Assembly: GCA_027625915.1 (NCBI GenBank)
Contig: JANTQA010000075.1
Location: 2,480,001-2,544,000 of the forward strand
Length of the DNA stretch: 64,000 bases
Direction: 5' to 3'
DNA from: Anaeramoeba flamelloides
Lineage: Eukaryota; Metamonada; Anaeramoebidae
In this document: positions 24,770 through 36,500 of the stretch, piece by piece
How the letters are laid out: every line of letters starts with the position of its first letter
How positions within the stretch are numbered: the stretch's first letter is position 1
Notes under the pieces: generated by a model
What the model saw: the letters and a program-made list of their open reading frames with translations, nothing else
Told to the model about the DNA's origin: nothing
The model's database searches: none
Made by a program: the position numbers and the translations under genes

Positions 24770-24848
24770 GCTAATGTGGCCGAGTGGTTAAGGCGGCAGT
24801 TTAAGGGACTGTTTCTTCGGAGCGCAGGTTCGAATCCTGTCATTAGCA
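24770..24848 (+). tRNA. tRNA-Leu (anticodon AAG)
   Basis: Class II tRNA. The acceptor stem GCTAATG pairs with CATTAGC, with discriminator A. The D-arm begins TGGCCGAGTGG (A box) and the anticodon stem GCAGT/ACTGT encloses loop TTAAGGG with anticodon AAG. It has a long variable arm (TTCTTCGGAGC) and T-arm GCAGG-TTCGAAT-CCTGT (B box). The class II arm, A discriminator and AAG anticodon agree on leucine decoding CUU. A T run follows almost at once (from 24850), as expected for Pol III termination. No intron. Confidence 0.95.
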
Positions 24849-24874
24849 TATTTTTTTTTAATTTTTTTTAAGTT
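24849..24874 (+). terminator. Pol III termination T runs after tRNA-Leu
   Basis: Two runs of eight to nine T residues begin within two bases of the mature tRNA end. Confidence 0.7.
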
Positions 24875-26048
24875 TCTGGAATAAAAAAAACAATCACATT
24901 TTTTTACAATAAAAAATATTCATCACTTAAAGTAGATGTCAAACATCAATTTTTTCTTTTAGTTTGACCAAATTCATCTCCAAAAGTTCTCAATATTATA
25001 ATATTATTGTAAAATTATAATATTTAATAATTAAAAAATGAAAAGTTTTTTTTTTCAATTCCAAAATATTTTTCTATCTATAAACTGAAGAAAATTCAAA
25101 GATCTTTACAAAACCGTAAAGAAAAGATATTTTTAGACATCATATTAAAATTCCTTACTTGCTCTAAGACAAATTTTTTAATCTGTTTAATTTGATTGCA
25201 GCAGTAACAAATAATTTATTCATTTTAAAAATTGAAATAAAAATTTTCATTTATTAATTACAAAACAAAAGTATTTGATTTTTGAAACTTTTCACAATTA
25301 ATTTTACAGTAAAAAAATAATTTTTATAAAATAATATCAAAGAAATACCTAAGAATAATATATTCAAAAACCTTAACAAAAAGCCAGAAAATATTCACAT
25401 TTGCACAATGAAAAAACCTAAAATAAAAAAACAAGTCCAATATCTGTTTTCAATTCAAAAAATCATTGAAAAGCAAAAACAATTATAACAAGAAATCATT
25501 TAACTTCTAAGATTATTCCATTCTATCATTAATCAATTGAATCAACAAAAATAGTTATTATATCATTTTAGCTTAAAATCAGATGATTATGGAGATTACA
25601 AAAAATAGTCAATTTTTTTCAGTAAATTTTAAATAATAACAATTCATTTCAAAGAAAAATCAATACCAAAAGCTACACTTAAAAAAATCCCATTGTGCTT
25701 AATATTAAATTTTAGTTTTTCACATTTTTATTTTATTTTATTAATTGATCTTACTTTATCAATTTGACTATTTTTACTCATGAAAAAATGTTTTAAAATT
25801 TTTTACCTGAAATACTTTTTTTAACAAATAGATAATTGATTTTATTTCAAAAAAAAAAGATATTTTTTAATTTAAGGGATTTTCATAAGCTTTGATTCAT
25901 CTAGAATTAAAACACATCACATTTGAACGACAATCGCATTGGCTCACCAATGGTTAAAATTTCTAGAAAAAAAAAAAAAAAACGATTAATAAAATCATCT
26001 AACTATTATTGTACTACTGAATTAATAATGGTTCTTGTATTAAACACC
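24875..26048. other. Intergenic, no gene recognised
   Basis: AT-rich; the small + frame at 25923-26126 ends inside a TIR element and has no family resemblance. Confidence 0.45.
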
Positions 26049-26552
26049 ATTCCAAAAATTTGTATACACTCAAAATCAAAAATAGGCAAAATAAAACTAC
26101 AAGTTATTATCTTTTTCCTAACCTAATATTAAACCACATTTAAGTTACCCGATATTAATGTTTTTATAAGTAATTATTTTAATCCAACTAAAAGAAAAAA
26201 ATATAAAACTCAAAAATAAAAATCAATGTACCCAAAATAATAAAAAGAGCCGAACAAAAAATATATTTGTAAATTTGTTTAAAATTTCACCAAAAATTGT
26301 TGATCGATCAAATGATAAGACACCGCCAACCAATTGTATGTAATTTTTCAATGAACTAACTCAACACTAACCTTCCATCAACCATAGAAAAAATTTCCAG
26401 ATCTAGGCAAATAGATTACATAATTAGTAAAAACAAAATGTAAACAAACAAAAATGAAATAGTTTGTAAAATCAAAAATATTCCCAAATTGAATGTAAAC
26501 TGGGGCATTACTCTTCTTTCAAGAGTTTAAACTGTGTCCAGAATTTTGGAAT
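26049..26552 (-). mobile_element. TIR element, 520-bp family (copy 3)
   Basis: Minus-strand copy: ends ATTCCAAAAATTTGTATACA and TGTGTCCAGAATTTTGGAAT, with interior GTTGATCGATCAAATGATAAG and AACCTTCCATCAACCATAG matching the plus-strand copies. Diverged; no coding content. Confidence 0.7.
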
Positions 26553-26579
26553 TTAGTTTATTAAAAAAACCCAAGAAAT

Positions 26580-26945
26580 TAATCGGGTTTTTGCCCCCCC
26601 CCCTCCTGTATTCAGTTCACTGATAGTTTCAATTTGGTCATGGAAATGATAATATAGCCAGTTCAACTTTTAAGACACAAACTTTCAACAAAATTTAAGA
26701 CCCAAAAAACTTCTCAAATTAAGGCACACAATTCAAATTCTAATAAAATAATTTGTGTAAAAAAAAATTACAAAAAATGAGCTTTACTTTAAAATTTTTC
26801 TGCACTTTAAATTTCCTTCAAAGTATATGTATTAAAAGTGGAACTAACTTTATTCTTTTTTACATATATTTAAATTATTTTTCTTCTCTTTTTTTTTATT
26901 TAATATATTTTCTTTAATTGCTCCTTTCTCTAAATAATAATAATG
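26580..26945 (+). repeat. SINE-like repeat (copy 5) split by a palindromic MITE
   Basis: Head (TGTATTCAGTTCACTGATAG, TTTGGTCATGGAAATGATAA) at 26610-26654 and tail (pyrimidine-rich block and AATAATAATAATGA) at 26853-26945. The two halves are contiguous in the copy at 17650-17780, so the intervening MITE is a later insertion at a TA. Confidence 0.55.
26655..26852. repeat. Palindromic MITE, 195-bp family (copy 1)
   Basis: Diverged copy of the TA-flanked palindrome best seen at 57453-57647: left AGTTCAACTTTTAAGACACA, right TTAAAAGTGGAACTAACT. Confidence 0.65.
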
Positions 26946-27456
26946 ATAAAACAACCCAAGAATTTCAGAAAATAATATTCATTTCAGACAAATTAAAAAT
27001 TAAATTACCAATATAAATACTCCAAAGTTACAAAAAAACATTCTTAAACTGACCTCGGAATAAGTATTAGTTTCTGAACAAATTCTATTTTTTTTACCAA
27101 ATACAACAATAAACTCAAAAATTAGATTTTTACAGAAAAAATTCTAGAATATAAGAGACTATAAATATTTCCCTTAGATATACACCATCCCAACAATAAA
27201 TTTTATCTTTGATCAAAAAAACAGAGCCCCCCCTAAAAAAGCCAATCACCCCAAAACATTAATTCAAAGTAACACTTTTGGAAAAAATAAATAAACATTT
27301 TTTATCAAAATATATACATATTTTTTTAACCTATTTGAATTTTTCAGAATTATCAAGTCATTATATAAACCAAGTACTTTATTTAAATGAAATTTATATT
27401 TTTTAACACCCGATGAAAAATAAATATACTTTTAAAACAAAATTATTTATTTTTTT
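26946..27456. other. Intergenic, no gene recognised
   Basis: Nothing beyond AT-rich sequence and short homopolymer runs. Confidence 0.4.
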
Positions 27457-27653
27457 ACAGTCTTTGACGTATAGAAGGTACTGACTTACAATGACAACAA
27501 GACACAAAACAATTACAAAATTAAGGCCAAAATTCAGATTCTACTAAACCTAATTTAGGTAAAAAATTCTTCAAAAAATTTACCACACTTTGAGATTTTT
27601 TTGTACCTTAAATTTCATTTAAAGTTGATGACTTAAAAGCTAAACTAACTATA
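27457..27653. repeat. Palindromic MITE, 195-bp family (copy 2, decayed)
   Basis: Keeps AGACACAAAACAATTACAAA and TGAGATTTTTTTGTACCTTA in the expected order and spacing, ending AAACTAACTATA. The left terminus is poorly preserved. Confidence 0.45.
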
Positions 27654-29417
27654 AATGAAAAAAAATAAAAAAAAGTTATCTAGATCAGATCAAAGAAATT
27701 ACGAAATTTTGATCTTGATTTTTTGACAAAATTAAATACCGTTCTTGTCAACTCAAATAATAACCTAAATAAAATTCTCATTTCTCGATTTTTTGTAAAA
27801 ACATAAACTATCTTTCAAAATCATTGGCCAATTAAAAATCAAATTTTAAATAAAAATATTTTTAATAATAGAAGTTATCTATTATAATATAAAAATTTCG
27901 ATTTTAATATTCAATACTATACTCAAGAGATATTTATTTTTTGTCTAAAAATAAAAGAAAAAAAAATAAAAAAAACAGTTAAAAAAAAAAGGAACATTTA
28001 TTTTGAAAGAAGCATTAAATAAAAAATAGAAAATTTAAAATTGTAAAAAAAAAAACATTTATCGATTCTCCTTCCATTTGAATAACTAAATCTAATCTAT
28101 TTTTCATATTTGAAACCAATTTTCCCATTAATTCATCTGTAACTTCTTTCCAATTTTTCATTTTCATTTTACGTTTTAACAAAACACTATGGAAAAAATA
28201 AAAAAGAGAAAAAATGATTTATTTGCAAACTTTTTATTGTGAGAGGAAAAACTTTAAAACGATACAAAAGCAATTCATTATTCAAATGTAAGGTAGGCCA
28301 TTTATTATGTAATTTAGTTTATATTGGTATTACAATTAGCTCGATAAAAAAGAAACTCTTATAACAAATCTTTATTTGGGATTTTTTTTATTTGATGATT
28401 ATTGAGTTAATCTTTGAAATGTAAAAATTCCTAAAAAAATAGTTATCTTTGGAAGTTCTAAATATGAATTATTAAATATTGGAATACTATTATCACGAGT
28501 TTCTATTTTTATATTTCGATAAGTAAATTAAAAAAAATTCCAAAATAACAATTTTTAATTGTGATCATTAGTAAAAAATCTAATAATATATTGTGTAATA
28601 ATAGTTATAACCCCCCCTTTCAAATAAATAGTAAAATAAAATTTCAAGAATTATTCATAATTGAATTAAATTAATGGTAGTATTATTCTAAAATATAAAA
28701 AAACCTTTAATATATATATAAAACTAACACTCAACTGGATATTTATAACTCAATAAAAATAAACAATAAAACTTAAAATTAAATATTTTGAAAATTGAGA
28801 TACCCAATTATTTGAAATGAGAAATCTTGTTTTGGAAATTTTAAGGAAAAAAAAAACATAAAAATCAATAAAAACCGGTTGACAATTTGAATTGGGAAAA
28901 ATATCTTTACCTTTTATTCATACCTCTTTACATGTTAAACCTTTGTTCTTTAAAGTCTCATTTTCAATATAAAGCCCAAACTAATCTGTGCATTTTGTTG
29001 GAATTCCAATATTTTCTTTTTTCTTTGTTCCATACATCGATCCAATAAAGGTCTTTCTTAATTCCTACATCTAACTCATTCTAAATCAAACTTAAACTGT
29101 TTCCATTTTTATATTGACAGATTATTTCCAAATTAATTTCCACTTATCTTGTTTTTTTCGTTTTCCAACTATTCAATATCCATTAATAAAAAAACCAAAA
29201 AATGAAAAAATAAAATGAAAATCAACAATAAGTAATTATCTTATTAACAATCAATTTCGATGGTATTGATGCTTTGAGAGGTGTACCCTTTTGTCTGAAA
29301 AAGAATTTAATAGATTTTTTAGAGTCATGAAAACCAATTAGCAGGAATATCAATTGCACTCAATTACAATATACTTTAATAATCGACGAATTTAATGCAA
29401 CACTAATCCCTGAAGAT
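27654..29417 (-). other. Intergenic; possible unidentified intron-rich minus-strand gene
   Basis: Two short stretches look exon-like on the minus strand. One runs from 28186 leftwards after a CCATAG acceptor and encodes LLKRKMKMKNWKEVTDELMG followed by KLVSNMKNRLDLVIQMEGES. The other, about 28925-28981, encodes FGLYIENETLKNKGLTCKE between an AG and a GTATGA. Their phases do not join directly, so another exon would be needed, or they are chance. No family recognised. Confidence 0.2.
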
Positions 29418-30113
29418 CTAAACTATTTTTCAGTCAAAGGAGCCCAGTTGTAATGGGTTAAATATATTCGTTTAAAGGGTTTGCATAGATATTAGAATGA
29501 AAAATTTATTTTGGAAATTTTCAAAATTGAAATCATTTTTTCACATTTTATATTTTTTTTTCTATTTTTTTTTAAAATGTCATTCAGCTGCAAAAAATTT
29601 TTTTATTGCAAGATCAATAGTCACTTGGTAAAAATGTTTAATTCTAAGATCATTGAAACCATGGAAATGATTGTTTAGAAATCATATTGATTTCTATTGG
29701 AATTCAATTCGATCTTTGATCTTGATATTTGTTTAATAAATGTAAATATTTCCACTTCATTTTCATCTCCTTTTTCAAATAGAGACCCCACATACCAACA
29801 CACTTCGTTTAGGGACTTGATTTCTAAAAGAAAAGTAGAAAAATGAAGTGAAAAATGTTTCTTATTTATTATTCAAATACCAGTAGAAGTTCAAAACGAA
29901 CATTGTTGTTTTTCTCAATAGGGCCCTAAGAATTTGAGTTTTTCAATTTTTAAGAAAATCCATTGATTGATTAATTTTCTTTCAGATATAAACCAACAAT
30001 TCTTTGATGTGTATTATTCTGCTTATTTCTAATTTGTTCTTCAAAGGTCAATTATATAAAATAATTTATATTTGAAAAAAACGTTGGGCCCCTTTGACTG
30101 AAACAGAGTTTAG
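29418..30113. mobile_element. TIR element of about 695 bp
   Basis: Inverted ends: left CTAAACT...TTTCAGTCAAAGG(A)GCCCA at 29418-29448, right TGGGCCCCTTTGACTGAAAC...GTTTAG at 30084-30113. The interior has no coding frame. A single member in the window, so its family status rests on the ends alone. Confidence 0.6.
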
Positions 30114-30555
30114 AACAAAAAGATCTTCAAATTGAAATAGTATTTTTCAACAAATCTTTTTCCGAGATTGTATTTTTTTATATGAAAAACAGTACCTTTC
30201 TGTGAAACTTTCAACTTTTTCTGTGAAAAAAGTATCAATACACAATAAACCAACTTTTCAGCGTAAAAAAAGTTATCCACTCAAAAAACATTTATTCACT
30301 AAAAAGTATCCTATTCACAAAAAAGCACACATCAGCTAAGCAATTTGTCATTTAGTGAACATAAAAAAACACACGCTCAAATTTTCCATAATTAGATGGA
30401 AAAGCCGATCATATTTCCATCACGATCGTAAAAATTTATTATTATTACTATTGAAAAAAATAGATTATTACCTTATTAAAAATGTAACAACAGCAAAATT
30501 AAAAAAAAAAAAAAAAAAAATTAACAAACTATCTATAAAAAATATTTATATAAAA
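30114..30555. other. Intergenic, 3' flank of the LRR kinase gene
   Basis: No gene. The frame at 30355-30570 overlaps the end of the kinase gene on the other strand and has an A-run-driven composition. Confidence 0.4.
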
Positions 30556-33500
30556 TTAATTCTCATCTAAAGTATCTAAAATTATCAAAATTTCTTGAAA
30601 TGAAGGGCGTTTGCTTGGATTTTTATCCCAACATCTGGTTATTAAACTTCTCCATTTCAGATCTGTGATTTTTTCAATTGAAGGTCTTAAATTTTTAAAT
30701 CCAACATTGAAAGCGATTTGCATTGGATTTTTAATTCCCTTATAGGGGAATTTTTTTGTAAAAATTTCCCATAGAACGATGCCATATGAATAGACATCAA
30801 TTTTTTCAGAATAATTTTCGTTTCGAAAAACTTCAGGTGCCATCCAACATGGCGAACCTCTAAACCCGGTATGCTTTAAGGATTCGTCTTTGATTCTGGA
30901 CATTCCAAAGTCTGCAATTTTGACCGTACCGAATTTATCGAGCAAGACATTTGTTGATTTCAAATCTCGGTGTATTACGATTCGAGGCTTTGTTAGATGC
31001 AAATAATTCATTGCAAGGGCGATTTCTCGTGCGATTCTAATTTTTTGATTTATATTTTTGATCATTTTTTTTTTACGCAAGCAATGGTATAACGAGCCCT
31101 CCTCACAATATTCTGTTACAATAAAAACATTTGGATAGATGGTGCAAGCGCCCATGAATAAAACAATATTTGGGTGCCTTGTTTTACTCAACATCATTAT
31201 TTCCCTTTTAAATTCGATCAAATAATTACCCTGGAGATATTCAGGTTTGATTCTTTTAACTGCAACGGTTTTCCTTCTCCACATTGATTTATACACCTTT
31301 CCAAAGGCACCAGATCCAATTTCTTCAAGATCAAAAATTTCATTTGGATCAATTTCGTTATGCGATTCTTCAGAAATCTGTTTATAAATTTGTAAGGAGC
31401 GAAGTTGCTTTTTCAATATTTTCATTTGGTTCATCTGTGAAATTTGTCTTTTCTTTAAAATCTTTTGTTGCTTTTGAAAAGATATCCATTCAATTTCTAA
31501 TTTTTTCTTGAAATGTGCAATTTTTTTTTTTTCTTGGTTCATCTTTTCTTTTTCTTGTTCAATTTGCTCCCATTCCTTTTGAATTTTTTCATTATTTAGA
31601 TTTTGTGGATTGTTTATTAAATTTTCAGAATTATTATTTATTAATTCATTTGGGGTTGATAAAAAATCCAAATCCATTAATAAACTATGATAATCTCTTG
31701 ATTCATTTAAATTTAGATTATTTATATCACCCATTTGATTTTTATTGATTTGATTATTCATATTCCCATCACCACCCACATTCTCATGACTATATTCAAC
31801 ACTGAAACCTTTATGATTACTATTCTTCTTATTATTTATCTCAATATTTTTATTATGATTATTATTTTCAATTTTTATAACCCTTTTATCATCATCACCA
31901 CCACCATCATCACTATTATTTTCATTTTCATTATTAATATTATCCAATGGAATTAAATTTGTATTAAATTTTTTATTTGTTTGTTTTTCCAAAGTTGGAA
32001 ATAAAGTAGTTAAAAAATTATTTGATTGATTTTGTTTTTTCATTCGAGTATTATCATCATTACCAACAACACTATTATTATGACCATTACCAGTATTATT
32101 GTAATTATTAAGGGTATTTATTTTTTTATTTTTTTTATTCTTATTTTCTGGATTTAAATAAGGAAAGCTATTAAATAATTCGCCATTTTCAATTTTTTCA
32201 ATAAAATTCTTTTGTTCATTAGAAATTTTTTTATTATTAATATTTATATTTTGCTTTTGTAATTTTTTTTCTTGGGTATTTTTTTTTTTTAAATCATATT
32301 GTTTATTTATTAAACCATTTTTATTATCACTGATAATAATTGCTGTTTTTTCACCTTGATCCGTCTTTAATTTTCCGAGAATATTATCATTTTGAATACT
32401 TTTATTATTATCATTATTTTCAATGTTTTTTGACTGTTTATCATTTTTATCATTATCATTATAATTTTCATTATCATTCTCATTTTCATTATAATTAACA
32501 TTACCATTATCATTTTGCTTTTGAAATTTATTTTCCTCATTTTCATATCCATTTTCTTTTACATTTTCTTTTTTTTTAGCTTTGTTTTGAGTTTCGTTTT
32601 TCTGAATTTGTTGGTAAGGAATATTAGAATAAATCATATCAGAAATTTTAGTTGGAGACAAACTCAAAAAATTTTCATTTGCAAGATTTAATTCCATGAT
32701 ATCTTGATCTAATGAATCATTTTGTTGTTGATTGGGTACAATCCAAATAACACCCTTTGTGTTATATCTTGAATTTTCAATTGTTGAAATAATAGGATCT
32801 TTGATTTTATTATTATTTGTTATTGTTTGGATTTTTTTTTTTTTTTGATCAATATTCTGTGAAATTTTCAATTTTGAATCTTGATCAAAAAAATCTATTT
32901 TTTGAACTTTATTAAAATTTATTTGCTTTTTATTTATAGATTGATTATTGTTCCGATTATGATTTAATTTATTTTTGTTGTTAATATTCTTATTATCGGC
33001 TTTAAATTTTACATTTAATGGCGTGGGTAAAGTGCCTATTTGATCTTCGGTTATAATTAATTTTTGTAACAATGGAAGTTGATTTATTGATGTTGGAAGA
33101 ATTAAATTTGGATTATTATAAACAGTTAATTCATTTAATGAAATACATTTACATACCGAATCAGGGAAAGTAATTAATTGATTATCATTGAGTTTCAAAC
33201 AAATAATTCTTTTAAGATTTCCGATTTCCGTTGGTATTTCTTTTAATTGATTTGAATCAAGCCATAATATTGAAAGTAATTCTAAATTGCACATCGACGA
33301 AGGTATTTTTTCAATTTGATTATGGTTACAGTATAAAAATTGTAGATTTTGAAGATTCCCAATATTTTCTGGTAAGATTTCAAGTGAATTATTTGATAAT
33401 TCAAGTTCTCGTAAAGATTTTAACGAACCTATTTCTTCTGGAAGCGATTTTAATTGATTATCATTAATATACAATTCTTCTAATAACGTTAATTTTGAAA

Positions 33501-36500
33501 TCTATTATTTAAAAGCAGGATTGAAAAAATAATTAGAGATTGGTTAAGAATTAATTAAAAAAGATTTTTTTAGTCAGTTTTTCATTGAGTGTTGTGTGTT
33601 AGAAAAATTACAAAAACCAGGATTTCAAATACAACAAAAAATTTTTTCTGTTGTTTTTTAGACAGTTTGATTAATGGGAAATTAACCCATTATAAATTAA
33701 AAAATAAAAGGTAATTATGATCATCTGATAAGAAATGAAAAAATACATTAAAATTATAATTAATATTTTTCAGATACAAAAAGTTTTTTTTTTTGAGATC
33801 TCGTGATTTAAAAAAAATGAATTTTTCCGAGCCTATAGAAATAATGATAAAATCTGGATATCAGAATTAAAAAAAATTAATATTTCTAAGATATTAAAAA
33901 ATAATATTATTATTGATATTATTAAAAAAAAAGATTCAATATATTTATTATCTCTAGTGGATTATAAACGAAAATTTGAGTCTTTAAACAATTCCGAAAA
34001 AAAAAATTAGAAATTAGGGAAGTGTCGTCAAGTATCGCCAAGTACGTCAAGTACCGTAAGCACCTAGGTTTTTTTTAATTTTTGTTTTATTTGTTAAGTG
34101 TTCTAGGTTTTTTTTACTTTAGAAATAAACAGAAAATTTTAGAAAATTTCTTTTGATTCCTAAAATTTAAACCAATCTAAGCAAAATCTATTGATTTAAC
34201 AAATAAAACAGAAAACACAAGAAAACATAACGGTGCTTTTCCAGAATTCATAAGAATAGAGAAAAATCATGGATTTTACTCTATCCTTTTAAATTCTGGA
34301 AAAGATAACGACTGTAAGAGGAATTACCCCCCCCCCCAAAAAAAAAAAAAAAAAAAAAAAAATATTGTTAACAATTTCTTAAAACCATAAAAGATAAAAT
34401 TTTAAATAAAATGGTTGTGGTTGTGAGCATTCTTAATGTAGACCCGAAATTGTTTTTATATTTATTTTTTACCAACTGTCAAAAAAAAATTGCCTTTTAT
34501 ATACTCCTTGATAATTTTTGTTTTTTTGTTTATCTTTTTCCCTTTTTTCTTTTCAATTTTTTCGTTTTTTTAACCAATAAAAAACTTGGAAATTACCCCA
34601 TTTCAAAATATAGATTTTTTCTTTATCATCAAAATTACTGATTTACCATTAGTAATCTGGGAAACGGGGTAGAGTGTTCTGAAATGCCTATGTTTTTTTT
34701 TTTAATTGTTGTTTTTCTTTAGAAAATCTATTGGTTTCCGAACCAAAATTATAATTAAAAAAAAAAAAAAACTACAGTTTTCAAGTGATTTTCTGTTTTA
34801 TTTGTAAAATCTATCGGGTTTAATTATAAACAGAAAATTCGGGAAAACTTAATTACCATAATAAGATATTTACCCCCTTGAGAGGAATCGAACCAACAAC
34901 TATCGGATTGTAAGCCAGAAATTTTACAACTGCTCTATTATTGGTTGCTAAAAGTTTTTTTTTTAAAAAAATGATAAAAAAAAAGTATGGGTGTAGCTGT
35001 TTTTACACAACAAGAACCAATGTTAAATCACAAAATTTGAACGAAATTAAAGGCACAAAATAAAATCCAAATCAAGACACAAAAAATTGGATTCTAGGGA
35101 AATATACTGTGTAAAAAAAAATTTCCAAAAAAATTGCTTTAAACTTGCATTTTTTATACCTTAAATTTCGTTAAAAGTTTGTACCTGAAAAGTTGTACTA
35201 AATGCACGTTAAGACTATTATCTAGTATATGATTCTCATAACTAATAATTTGACATTTAGATTTTTTAAATCCGTTATATTAATGAAGTAGGTTCATTTT
35301 ATCATTTAAGAAAATTATTTCCAAATTGAAAAAGAATTAGATGCCCAAAAATATGTAAAAAGTTTAGAAATGATCTATTTGTGTTGATCCTTTTTATAGA
35401 AAAATCTCGAAAATCTTATTACCAAAGGAGGTTATGTTGTTTTATTCAACAATTCTGATAAATGAAAATTTAAAATTATAGAATTGAAAAAAATTCCTGA
35501 CACGAAAATCAGTCTGGACATCTTTATTAATTGTAAATAGTACGAAAATTATTTTGTTCTTGATTAATAATTTCTTTTATTTAAGAAACAAACGTTGAAA
35601 GCTATAACTATATACTTATTAAAATTCCGATTAAATCACATTATACTTGTTCGAAATAATATTTTCTCTCTCAAAAAACAAGAATAAAAAATATGATTGT
35701 TCAAATTCATAGCAAACCTCCATAAAACTTCGATTTTTTTTTTCAAAATAAGAAGATCTACTGATGTAACCAAAACATTAAATTGGTATTCTATAGATGC
35801 CACACTTTAATGAACTTTAGGTAGGTTTATTACTGGGTTCATAAAAAATTTGTTTAGTACATAAAAAATTTTGTTTAGTTATAAAAAGGATTTTATTTTG
35901 AATTTTCCTAATATTAACAATTAATAATCATGTCCAGACTTATTTTCATTTCCTTGATTTTTTTCAATACGATAACACTTATTTTGACTTGATTTATAAT
36001 AAATAAGAATCTGGCATCAAATAAGATCTATTGGAATACACATTTTAAGTACTTTTTAAATTATAAAATCAATTCTTATAAATGAGAAAGAAAACAAGTG
36101 ATAAAATATTTGGAATTTAATATTACTATTTATGAAAAATAAATTGAAAACAAATTATTATTTCTCTGAGAAAAAAATTGTTTTTTAAAAGATCTTTGAA
36201 AAGGTAAACCCTTTAAATAGATACTAAATTGGTTACAAATAAATTCCCTTTTTAGAACCAGGACTTTAAGGATTTATTGAATTCTTCTATTTTTGTTTTT
36301 TTTTTTTAAAGAAAGAAAAATGAAAATTTTGTATTGTAGTGAAAAAAATACCAGGACATGAAAAAAATCCAGGAAAAGATTTTTAATTGTGAATATTCGG
36401 AAAATTGTTGTTGTAATTTCTTTTATTTTCAGTCAAATCCTTTTTATAAATAACCAAAATTTTTTTTGAACCTAGTAATAAACCTACCTAAAGTTCATTA

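Noticed and set aside
33472-33474. TTG at 33474 as a start for a separate kinase gene
   Set aside because: The frame opens upstream to a clean AG acceptor at 33502, and the LRR continues in phase from the exon ending at 39118.
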